In this document: piece after piece, positions 52,084-61,214 of the stretch
Layout: each line of letters begins with the position of its first letter
Position numbering within the stretch: position 1 is the stretch's first letter
NCBI GenBank assembly: GCA_001247695.2
Contig: LGRX02034333.1
Location: 1 to 64,000, forward strand
Origin: Cymbomonas tetramitiformis
Taxonomy: Eukaryota > Chlorophyta > Pyramimonadophyceae > Pyramimonadales > Pyramimonadaceae
Length of the DNA: 64,000 nt
Reading direction: 5' to 3'
Program-made: the position numbers and the translations under genes
Notes under the pieces: generated by a model
Databases searched by the model: none
What the model was told of the DNA's origin: nothing
What the model saw: the letters and a program-made list of their open reading frames with translations, nothing else

Positions 52084-53040
52084 TCCATCCCCCCGCTCCC
52101 CAGCCCTTCCCCCGATCGCTCATGACTACGAACATATTTCCCTTCCTTTCCTACCACGCCTACACACATAACTTTCGTGCGCTGGCCCCACTCCCGCCAT
52201 TACGCCATTACACAAGGCCTTTCTCCTACCACGTGTCCCCCCTTCCATTTGAGATCCAGCCTAGTCCTCAACGCCGCCCCACCATAAGTGGCCAGTGAGA
52301 TCCGCAGCCCCCTCTTTGGTCCACGTGTGCTTCCTCCAGTGAATGCCCACAGTGACCACAGTGCGTCGCCTCGTTCCGACCCTCCCCGGGCCCCCATCTC
52401 TTCTCCGTGCCTCGCCACGAGCACCTTGAGGACAACGGAAGGAAACCGAACGTTCCCAATGCCCATAACTGCCTCCGCGGTCAGGCAGAGTGCGCCGTAC
52501 GCACTGTCCTAACCGACCAGGTCGAGAGTGGACTGCGTACTGGTCTACCTGTACACTGGTCTACCTAAGATGATTGGGTCGCGAAAGGAAGCGTCCACTT
52601 TTAAAGCACGTGCAGTGCACCGGTACACGAGAGCAGCTGAAACAATCAGGAAGTCGTGAAGGCGTCACAACCGTAAACAGGAATGCTCCACTTCACGCAA
52701 GCCTAGCTTGGAGGGATCGGATGAAGTTCAGCAAAGGTGATCTGGAAGCTGTGCTCAAAAGCATATTGTGCGTGCCGCCACAAGCGCTTACCTTCGAGCT
52801 CGGCCTCATTGCGACCGGCTTAGAGGCCTGCTTAGAGGGAGCGCAGCAGGATCGGGCAATCTTGGAGGGGATTGTGACGAAAAAGAATTGCAATACCGGA
52901 TTTAGCAGCCGGTGAATGATGCTGCAAGTGTGCACCCCCGACCCCAGGCTGACACAAGCACTTGCCCGCGGGCACACACTTGAAAGCCCCTCCTCCCAAG
53001 ACTAACAAGGCCACTTCTCATCCAGTGGGTGCACCCGTCT

Positions 53041-53367
53041 TTACGAAGTCCCTCCTCCCCAGGGCGCCAAAGATTCTGCGCCGGAGAATATCCTTGCCGC
53101 CGCGTCCCAAGGTACCGTGTCAAAGTCAGCTGTCATAGAGGCAACCTCGGCGCAGGCCAGGTGGCACATATCTATGAAAGCATATACGGTTAATTGAAGC
53201 AGTGCGCCTCTGCGCGGGCAAGGTTGCGAGCAGCACCTAACGTTGCGGTAAAGGAGCACCAAAACCATCACCCCAACCACGATGCAATTTGCCAGAATGA
53301 GAAGGGCCACCGGCGACGTGGAAACAACGCCCATCCTGTGCAGCACAGCTCCCAGAGAGAAATTCAT
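53041..53367 (-). CDS. Exon candidate with membrane segment
   Basis: The frame contains PVALLILANCIVVGVMVLVL, a strong membrane span, followed by a Cys-rich stretch (YRNVRCCSQPC) and a helical part (MCHLACAEVASMTADFD). No family recognised. Confidence 0.35.
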   Translation of the reverse strand: MNFSLGAVLHRMGVVSTSPVALLILANCIVVGVMVLVLLYRNVRCCSQPCPRRGALLQLTVYAFIDMCHLACAEVASMTADFDTVPWDAAARIFSGAESLAPWGGGTS

Positions 53368-53516
53368 TCGGTCGGGTTATCTTGAAGCGAGTCTGGCTAC
53401 TAAGTTTCACAGAAACGAACAGAGGATCAAGTGCCACGCTTGTGTTGTTATTGAAGACGGCACTTATCCTCCAGTCAACTAAAAACGTGATTGTCCTACA
53501 CGGAAACGAGAAGTTA

Positions 53517-54080
53517 TCAAGGAGCCTCGCAGAGCGTATATGGTGATACACTTGCTATATCACTGCCACGTCTCCCTGTGAGGAAGAAACACGCCTTGGC
53601 AAGACCCAAGAAGTGAGCATGAGCGCACCAGTAATCGTCATCCGTGGCCTCTTGTGCGAGGCTATCGAAGTCCGTGCTCGGATCGCGCGTCAATTCATGA
53701 AGATGTGTATTCACTTTATCCAGCTCATAGACAGGTCCCACATAATCCCGGTGGGATTCAACATCCGCCGCGAAGGCCGCGCAGGAAGCGAGGGTATCAT
53801 TGACACTTGACGCGTAACCGTACACCTCGGTTGATTCAGTGGAAGAGGAATTGGACTGATTCTGCGATGATATAATAGTACTATTGGAGATGTATGTATC
53901 GACCAAGGTCTCGTTATCGTTCGAGGTCCGGTTAGTTGACATGGTCTCATTATCGCTCGAGGCCCGGTTCGTCGACATGGCGAGATAGCGCGAGGCGACT
54001 AAGGAGCGAGAAAATACGGCTAAGAAAAACGACACATGTTTAAGACTGTGCTTTGGCTGGGAACACTCGTATCGGCACAC
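53517..54080 (-). CDS. First-exon candidate of a glycoprotein-like gene
   Basis: The frame has Ser/Asn-rich repeats with several N-glycosylation sites (SSDNETMSTN, NRTSNDNET, SNSSSTES). A helical segment with CAAFAADVESHRDYVG and KVNTHLHELTRD follows. The last third may be removed by a 53-nt intron (53576-53628, GTGCGC...TCCTCACAG). The likely start is one of the Met residues near 53978 or above. A hydrophobic stretch (HVSFFLAVFSRSLVASRYL) could be a signal segment if the longer start is used. Confidence 0.4.
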   Translation of the reverse strand: MCRYECSQPKHSLKHVSFFLAVFSRSLVASRYLAMSTNRASSDNETMSTNRTSNDNETLVDTYISNSTIISSQNQSNSSSTESTEVYGYASSVNDTLASCAAFAADVESHRDYVGPVYELDKVNTHLHELTRDPSTDFDSLAQEATDDDYWCAHAHFLGLAKACFFLTGRRGSDIASVSPYTLCEAP

Positions 54081-54837
54081 TGCCTCGTGTCACCATCAGC
54101 TCGCATGTCACGACGGAAATGTACATTGCGCTAGTAGCGCTTCCCTTGCAACACAGATTGAACGACCCGTGAAGTAAGGAAAATCTTTCTATCCTATGAA
54201 ATACAGGGTTTCTGTCCTATGAGTGAACCTGCCAAATCTGTAATCTCGAGAAAGTATAACGAATCGGAATGGTAGTGAGAGAAATGTTTTTTCGTCTGTT
54301 TACTACGTAGAGATTTCCGGTAGATACAGGTTAAAAACTCAGGCCGGCGGAATACACTGCAGCACTTTATACTCGGTTTTGATTGGTGGGTCAGGCACCC
54401 CAGATTGTTAACCGTCAAATATAATTGTATCAAACGGATTTCGATTTGTCGTGTTTCGTGACACTTCTCACCTATTGACAGCGCGTCAGCTGGGCGTCAC
54501 CGAAAAAAGGTCTATATAATTTCACGGACTTTTTCCATTGGGTAATGCTGGTGACGCTGGAATTTCACCTCGGCATTCACTTATACACGGCTTTATACCC
54601 TCCCAGAAAGGGCCCATGCGCCCTTTAATCGATTCGATTTGAATCGATTCGAATTGGAGGAAGATCGCCGGAAGAAGATCGCAGGAGGAAGATTGTCCCA
54701 CTTTCGTTTCAGTACGTGGTCGCCATATTTTTATATCCTAAAATGCAACATGAGACGCAGTCCGCAAAGCTCCCAGAACGAAAGTTGGTGACTTAAATTA
54801 ATTTTAAATTTACCCTGGGGAGCCAAATCGCTGAAGG
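54081..54837. other. Intergenic, no gene seen
   Basis: AT-rich with no supported frame. A palindromic AATCGATTCGATTTGAATCGATTCGAATT lies near 54626. Confidence 0.45.
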
Positions 54838-54841
54838 TTAT

Positions 54842-56190
54842 CTCTATGACGGTTTGCCCTCCAATTCTGGAGGGAAGCCCAGGGGTAGTGATTCAGCTGC
54901 ATTGTGCGAGCTGTAGCGTAGGCCCAATGGCCATATTTCGGTGCACAGGGGTCAAGCAGGTACCTTGGGGTAATTTGCACGCCGGGGGGCTAAGGGGGGC
55001 GAGAAGAGCCTGCAAAACTTTGCAGGAATTTCGGGGGTTAGTCATAGAGGTCCAGAGGGGGTCCTCGGTGTGGTGGGTGGGTGAGCAGATGGGCCGCTCT
55101 GGAGTGATTCCCTTGAGGTCTAAGGGCGTGCGAGGTACTCAAATGCACCACAGGACATCCCCAAGATTACCCGGAGGGGTGGGGGGTAGAGTGGTGGCAG
55201 AATAGTGGGGTGACAGCCCGTGGCTCGCACTCGTGGGAGGTCTACGCGACTAAGTCAAAAACGGTGTCGATTTTCGGGAAAAAAACTCGACCGTCATAGA
55301 GATATCGACCCAACTTCAAAATCGGCATCCCCGGTAGGAAATCATCACAACTTATCTACTAAGCCCTGTGGAGGTCCAACAGAGAAGAAGGCTTTCTTTT
55401 TTCGAAGCGGCCCGCATTTGATTTTTTCACTGGCCCACTTTCGGCCAGCCCGGCCAATCTTCAAATTTGTCCGCCGCAGGCGCAAAATTTTAATTTTAAG
55501 TATGGCAAGATCATAAAAATCGCACAATTTTCACGAAATTTTCATAATCGGGACCCTTGAGAGACGGCCCGCATCCAACAATCGAGCGGCCCGCAACCGG
55601 CCCGGGCTGACTTCAAACGGCCCCGGGCCGGCCTCTCACGGTAAGCCTTCTTCCCTGAGGTCCAATCGACCCCCCTTGGGCCCTGGGGTGGCCGTAGACC
55701 CCTTGAAATTAAAGGTGACTGGCCCCCGATATCTCTATGACGGTTTGCCCTCCAATTCTGGAGGGAAGCCCAGGGGTAGTGATTCGGCTGCATTGTGCGA
55801 GCTGTAGCGTAGGCCCAATGGCCATATTTCGGTGCACAGGGGTCAAGTAGGTACCTTGGGGTAATTTGCACGCCGGGGGGCTAAGGGGGGCGAGAAGAGC
55901 CTGCAAAACTTTTGCAGGAATTTCGGGGGTTAGTCATAGAGGTCCAGAGGGGGTCCTCGGTGTGGTGGGTGGGTGAGCAGATGGGCCGCTCTGGAGTGAT
56001 TCCCTTGAGGTCTAAGGGCGTGCGAGGTACTCAAATGCACCACAGGACATCCCCAAAATTACCCGGAGGGGTGGGGGTAGAGTGGTGGCAGAATAGTGGG
56101 GTGACAGCCCGTGGCTCGCACTCGTGGGAGGTCTACGCGACTAAGTCAAAAACGGTATCGATTTTCGGAAAAAACTCGACCGTCATAGAG
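54842..56190. mobile_element. Element with 460-bp terminal direct repeats and inverted ends
   Basis: Direct repeats at 54842-55301 and 55733-56190 each start CTCTATGACGGT and end ACCGTCATAGAG. TTAT flanks the whole (54838-54841, 56191-56194), while ATAT flanks the inner edges. This fits a non-autonomous LTR-type element with a 431-bp centre. A pair of short TIR elements is the alternative. ORFs in the two repeats are copies of each other with no motif. Confidence 0.65.
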
Positions 56191-56599
56191 TTATTGGGGC
56201 AAATTGACGTGGATGCAAATTGACTTGTCCTATCCTTCATTGGCACAGGATGGCAGTCATGCCTCATGAAAGACAGGAACGATATCGATGACCGTCATGG
56301 CCACTTCTGGAAGTCCTCGATGCTCTACCTCGACAATACAGTCGAGAGACATGACGCGATAGTTCGACAGAAAATGCCACGACGATTTACAAAAATAAAA
56401 TTCCTGAATAATAATAATAATAAAACATTTACGCTAGCAAAGGGGACAAAATCCTGAGAGTGCGGTATCCCTGCAAAGCAGGCTAATGAAAACACCAGGG
56501 GCTACTCCCTCTACTATAGCGCGCCCACAAAGGGGCTCAGCCCACTTTTCAGCAGGGTGACATCTAGAGAAAAAGCTAGGTGCTAAGCAAAAAACTCTA

Positions 56600-56803
56600 G
56601 AAGATGGAGAAGCAGCCATGGCCGGGTGAGTGGAGGGGTGGCTGAATCTGAGCGGTGGGGAGGGAAGTCGAAGAATTAAGGGGGTATTTGGAGACGTTGA
56701 GGAAGGGGGTCGGGTGGGCGGGGAGAGGGGGGTGGTGGGGAGGGAGGGGGGTTGGCCTCCCTAGGGGACGGGGAACCATCTTGTATTGCAAGACTTTTGA
56801 AAA
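56600..56803 (-). other. LINE 3' untranslated region, G-rich on the plus strand
   Basis: The plus strand holds many GGG/GGGG runs between 56636 and 56770 and could form G-quadruplexes. The element RNA would be C-rich here. Confidence 0.5.
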
Positions 56804-59653
56804 TTACTGCAGAAGGGTTTGAAGAAAGTCGTTTGATCGTTGCACAGCTTCTGTTTCTGTCATGGTCTCACTGCTCGAGATGTCAACTGTATGCGGGTCA
56901 GTGTTTAAGGTGGTAGTGGTGTTTAACAGAAACACGTCTCGCCTATTTTTGGTGTGTTGCCTACAGATTCTTGAAAGTTTTTTAAGGAGAGGTTTAATCT
57001 TGCCACGGGGAACACCTATCGTGTTGAGGACAGTACCAAAAAGAGGAGGGAGGTATCCCATGAGTGTAAGTATTGTGGGCCATTTCACGGTGCTTATGAA
57101 GGGCTTTGAATTTGCGTTGGTGATTGTCGTGTCATGGTGACCACCATAATAATGCTCAGCATCACTCTGATGATAGGGAGGGTCTTGAGTGGGCCATGGG
57201 CAAAGCGAAGAAGGAAGTACTTTGTCGCTTTCGTTTATAGCTTCATTCCAAATATCAGGGCTGACTCCTGTGTATTCTAGCCTCTTCTCCGTGACTCTGG
57301 ACTTAGGAAGGACATTGAGGAACCATCTGGCAATCTTTTTCTGTGTAGGCCTCCAATCAAAGGCGGGTTGAGTATCACTGGGTGCACTGTCTATAGCTAT
57401 GATAACGACATCCGAAAAGTCATCCTTATAGCATCCGCCACCTGGAAGAACGCAGGGGTCGTCACCCGTCCAATAACCATGTGGGATAAATGGAATAGTG
57501 TTATGCGGGAATCTGAAAACAAGTTTAAAGCCTTTATCAAACCATCTTTTTTGGTTTTTGAGAGACAGCGGAAGAATCCATGTTCCTGAAAATCCAGGGA
57601 CGGTGTTGGCCGCTTTATGTCCCATTTCCAAGGTAGTCATAACCGCCGACGATTTGCCCTTATCCTTCCCATCAAAGGGGGGATTTCCGTAAACGATTCT
57701 GCCAATGCCTGTTAACGGGTCCACGTAGGCATCCCAAGCGAGACCATCAAGGCCGATTTTCCCATGATGGCAGAAGGGCCTGAGGGCTTTTTTCATTCTT
57801 GTGGTGGGTATGCATCTTCTCGAGTGAATTCTAGGGTGGGCATTTAGTGGGTTAGAGAAAAGTTCACACCCGTTTTTGTCAAGGTTTCTGTCATCCACCA
57901 AAATATCTAAGAGGCTTCTTCTGATTGCGTAGCAGTTTTTAGGATCTCCCGATTCAAACTTACATGCATTGAGTGCTACATGAATATCGTGTGCCCTATT
58001 CGAGTACTCCGCAAGTGAGCATGGTGCTGCTTTGTTGGAAAGGCGGTGCCAAGCCAAAAGTTTCCAAAACTCTTTCTTTTGGACATATTGGAGTTCGGGA
58101 TATTTAATTGTTCCCGTAACATGGTCCACTTCGGGCTTAGCGGTCACAGCAATGGTATTCTTTTTTGAACTTGATGGACGGTACATGCTAGCTTCCGGGA
58201 GAGCGTGTAAGTATAATTCCTCATTCATTTCCTGTCTTAGATCAGCAAGTGGAAAAAGTTTCGATGGTTGTGTTTTGATGTATGTGGTACCTTTTCCAGG
58301 GTTTAGTAGTTTAGGCTTTTCTGAGATTTCTTCAGCAATGATTCTCCTTAGTTCGCTATCTTGGGTTGTTCTAAGACTATTCAAACTATTATTATGTCCT
58401 GTGCATTCAAGTTGGATGTGTTCGAAGGTACATTTTGTATTCTGTTGGCAGTAGGGGCAGTTTTCAGTTTCGATTTTCCCCAGTTTAAATAAACGTGCTG
58501 GAGAGGCTTGGAGACCCAGGAGTTCTCTGCTTCTAGAAGCAGTGAAAGCTTTAGGTGTTATTTTGGAAATATCCTTAGTGGGGGTGGTGTTATTCTCGTT
58601 GAGCATCCTCAAGTACTTCCCTTGAGACTGTAGAGTTCTCCAATTATGATAGTGTGATAGTCGTTGAATTCTTTTAATGTGACTGCGGGTATGACCTAAA
58701 ATAGGAACCTCAAAAAAGAATAAAGAGAAGGGCAGTTCCTCAGCAGGGTCGTAGCGGGAGATGTCTAAACAGCCCCCTCTGAATGAGGCTCTTTTAGCAG
58801 TACGGTCCACTCTGTCATGGACTTTGTCATTATTGTGACCCCTGATCCATTCGAGGATGATTTTACTGTGGTCTCCTTCACTGTAGAAGCCAAGTTCTTC
58901 TAACAGTAGGCGAACTGCCTGCACATCTCTGCGATTAGCTTCACGTAACTTGTCCCGGGCGCTCATGGATCTGCCATCCTTTGTTACAGCAGATATTGCA
59001 GCCATGGAGTCAATGGCATGTACCATTGGAGTCATGGATTTGAGGAGTTTCTCTTTTTGTTCTGTGAGTAAGAATCGCAGTCCCGCAATTTCAGCAGATG
59101 TGCTACTAGGGTTTTGGATATCTTCCTTGATGAGAAGCCCCGGTGCGGCGAAAGTTCTCGAGGGGGGAATGTTCATCTTCCGAACAAGTGGCATTCCGTT
59201 GTCAAAGTTTTTTATGGCATATGCTGCACCACTGCATGCTGATTTTTTACCAGCAAAAAGAGAACCATCGCTTGCCATATCATAATCTTCCATTTGTTTG
59301 CTCTCTTCGGCGTGGGGGGTAGATTCTTCTTCTGAGTCGCAAGGGCAGCTGTATTCACTTTCTTCTTCCGCAGTTTTGTTTTTCATTCTGGCAATAATGG
59401 TCTCATACTGTCTGTCTGAGATGTAATCATGGTGTGAGTTAATATCACTGACTTTAGCAAGAACAGAAGAGGGCGGGTCCGTATGGTCATTATAGTCGAA
59501 AATGGAACCTGCTGGAAGTAGGATGCAGCCGTCATTGGTGATGCTATATTCAAAGTCGTATTGAAGACTGTTGGTACCTTCGATTCTGACAAAGACATTA
59601 GGGTTTTCGGCATTGTTACTGTATTCTGTATATTGTATTGACATGGCCGGCAT
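56804..59653 (-). CDS. LINE C-terminal protein: RNase H, CCHC finger, methyltransferase-like domain
   Basis: A 949-residue frame from ATG 59653. An acidic N-terminus leads into RNase H at about 127-290: Asp129 in ASDGSL, Glu188 in AEIAGL, Asp215 in AIDSMAAI, and His273 with Asp280/283 in RGHNNDKVHDRVDRTAK. A finger CPYCQQNTKCTFEHIQLEC (C399, C402, H412, C417) has the form found after RT in many LINE proteins. The C-terminal half carries VYGNPPF at about 654-660, which is the catalytic NPPF motif of N6-adenine methyltransferases. FSGTWILPLS and a Phe/Pro-rich core follow. RT is absent from this frame. A LINE polyprotein fused to a methyltransferase-like domain is unusual. It might also be a domesticated gene, but the 3' tail favours a retroelement. 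Confidence 0.8.
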   Translation of the reverse strand: MPAMSIQYTEYSNNAENPNVFVRIEGTNSLQYDFEYSITNDGCILLPAGSIFDYNDHTDPPSSVLAKVSDINSHHDYISDRQYETIIARMKNKTAEEESEYSCPCDSEEESTPHAEESKQMEDYDMASDGSLFAGKKSACSGAAYAIKNFDNGMPLVRKMNIPPSRTFAAPGLLIKEDIQNPSSTSAEIAGLRFLLTEQKEKLLKSMTPMVHAIDSMAAISAVTKDGRSMSARDKLREANRRDVQAVRLLLEELGFYSEGDHSKIILEWIRGHNNDKVHDRVDRTAKRASFRGGCLDISRYDPAEELPFSLFFFEVPILGHTRSHIKRIQRLSHYHNWRTLQSQGKYLRMLNENNTTPTKDISKITPKAFTASRSRELLGLQASPARLFKLGKIETENCPYCQQNTKCTFEHIQLECTGHNNSLNSLRTTQDSELRRIIAEEISEKPKLLNPGKGTTYIKTQPSKLFPLADLRQEMNEELYLHALPEASMYRPSSSKKNTIAVTAKPEVDHVTGTIKYPELQYVQKKEFWKLLAWHRLSNKAAPCSLAEYSNRAHDIHVALNACKFESGDPKNCYAIRRSLLDILVDDRNLDKNGCELFSNPLNAHPRIHSRRCIPTTRMKKALRPFCHHGKIGLDGLAWDAYVDPLTGIGRIVYGNPPFDGKDKGKSSAVMTTLEMGHKAANTVPGFSGTWILPLSLKNQKRWFDKGFKLVFRFPHNTIPFIPHGYWTGDDPCVLPGGGCYKDDFSDVVIIAIDSAPSDTQPAFDWRPTQKKIARWFLNVLPKSRVTEKRLEYTGVSPDIWNEAINESDKVLPSSLCPWPTQDPPYHQSDAEHYYGGHHDTTITNANSKPFISTVKWPTILTLMGYLPPLFGTVLNTIGVPRGKIKPLLKKLSRICRQHTKNRRDVFLLNTTTTLNTDPHTVDISSSETMTETEAVQRSNDFLQTLLQ

Positions 59654-59846
59654 GTAGCACGGCTAGGTGGACGGGCTTGCACTATAAATTGCATAATCAA
59701 TGAAAATGGCATTAAGAAGTCGCAAGAAGTTTCAAGAACATGTTAGAAGTTATAAGAAATCACCCGAATGCAATATTTTGCATTTTCGATAATTATTGTG
59801 GCCACAGGGCTGCTATACAAGTCGCAGATGGGCCGCGGAGCAGGAT

Positions 59847-60620
59847 ATGCATGTCTCGTGGGCGCGTGAGATATGCAAATGATACGGTGAAGTTATTAGA
59901 AGTTGTGAGAAGTATCTAGAAGTTATTACTAGGCATCGAGCAGTGATATTTCACATCGGGACATATTCACGGGGTGCTGGGGAGCTAATTTCGTCTGTAA
60001 ACTGACTGCAAAACAGAAAATGCATGTCTCGTGGGCGCGTGAGATATGCAAATGATACGGTGAAGTTATTAGAAGTTGTGAGAAGTATCTAGAAGTTATT
60101 ACTAGGCATCAAGAAGTGATATTTCACATCGGGTCACATTCGCGGGGCGTTGGGGAGCTAATTTCGTCTGTAAACTGACTGCAAAACAGAAAATGCATGT
60201 CTCGTGGGCGCGTGAGATATGCAAATGATACGGTGAAGTTATTAGAAGTTGTGAGAAGTATCTAGAAGTTATTACTAGGCATCGAGAAGTGATATTTCAC
60301 ATCGGGTCACATTCACGGGGCGTTGGGGGCTAATTTCGTCTGTAAACTGACTGCAAAACAGAAAATGCATGTCTCGTGGGCGCGTGAGATGTTGCACGTG
60401 ATACGGTGAAGTTATTAGAAGTTGTGAGAAGTATTTAGAGGTCATACCTAGGCAATGAGAAGCGAAATTTCACATCGGGTCATATTCACGGGGTGCTGGG
60501 GAGCTAATTTCGTCTGTAAAAAGGGCTGCAAAGCAGAAATTGCATATATTGCGGGTGCGTGAGATGTAGCACGTGATACGGAGAAGTTATTCGAAGTATG
60601 TACAAGTCATAACAATATAC
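59847..60620. repeat. 173-bp tandem repeat array
   Basis: ATGCATGTCTCGTGGGCGCG recurs at 59847, 60020, 60193 and 60365 (173, 173, 172 bp). A degenerate fifth unit starts near 60540. Units contain AGAAGTTATTAGAAGTTGTG. It separates the LINE from the transposase-like gene and may be its subterminal repeat. Confidence 0.95.
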
Positions 60621-60680
60621 ACCGCAACATGGCCGTATCTACAATATATACAATATATACATCTACATAACACTAGAATC

Positions 60681-61214
60681 TCACAAAAGTGCCAACAACC
60701 GCTGATGCTCCCTCAGGGGTAGCATGTGCACATCCCCCCTCTTAACTAGGCGAACATCACATGCTAGTACGGCTTCACACGGAATCAAGCACTTCTTGCT
60801 AGTATCTAAGGTGTATGTATCTCGCACGTTTGGATCCGTCCACTCAAAGTATCTCCCCGAAATCACCGAGTCTCCAGGAGCAAATGTCTGTCTATAGTCA
60901 TCACGGCGGATCCTCCCGCCGACCTCCGTGACACCAGACAGCGCCTTCACCAAGTAGTAGGCATGTGATGCGTCCGTAGGATCCTTCTTCACCGCCATGA
61001 TGCTACCACGCCGCACGGCTACACTCACACCCGCCGCATACTCCTCCACCATGCCGCGAATCCTCACGGCGGCCGCGCCCGTAGCCGGCCGCAACTCCAC
61101 ATCTCTCCACGCATCCACGTGGGACGTCTCCAAGCATCCCTCCGAGTCCGGAATGGAGCGCACACACTCCGCATAACAATTCACACAATAGCATGTACGC
61201 TCACGTACCATCAA
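60681..61214 (-). CDS. C-terminal part of the transposase-like protein, BAH-like
   Basis: A 177-codon frame overlaps the end of the larger gene by 14 bp. It starts with a Cys cluster (RTCYCVNCYAEC) and continues with a module reading GSIMAVKKD, AYYLVKALSG, GDSVISGRYFEW and CLIPCEAVLACDVRLV. This resembles a BAH or similar protein-binding fold, which in related transposase-like proteins forms the C-terminus. I interpret it as the continuation of the frame at 61201-64000. A one-base change in the G7 run (61229-61235) would join them, with linker residues SVRGEGEGKLMVRERTC. A 25-nt intron from GTAAGG to GGGAAG is a less likely alternative. Confidence 0.65.
   Translation of the reverse strand: MMVRERTCYCVNCYAECVRSIPDSEGCLETSHVDAWRDVELRPATGAAAVRIRGMVEEYAAGVSVAVRRGSIMAVKKDPTDASHAYYLVKALSGVTEVGGRIRRDDYRQTFAPGDSVISGRYFEWTDPNVRDTYTLDTSKKCLIPCEAVLACDVRLVKRGDVHMLPLREHQRLLALL

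Larger units (their letters stand above)
56407..59653 (-). mobile_element. LINE (non-LTR retrotransposon), 3' part
   Basis: On the minus strand an ORF ending at 56804 is followed by about 380 bp of untranslated sequence and a (TTA)n tail at 56407-56424. A second, truncated copy of the 3' end lies at 27347-27540 with the same kind of tail. No reverse transcriptase is found upstream of the ORF before the 173-bp repeats. The copy may be 5'-truncated, or RT may be in another ORF. No target duplication was found. Confidence 0.75.

Noticed and set aside
52574..52915. 113-codon plus-strand ORF with a plausible helical C-terminal part
   Set aside because: Composition is acceptable, but it opposes the strand of all neighbouring exon candidates and has no motif, so it was left out of the annotation.
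54846..56223. Similar ORFs in the two 460-bp repeats as a duplicated gene
   Set aside because: Frames end differently in the two copies and the sequence behaves as a terminal repeat.
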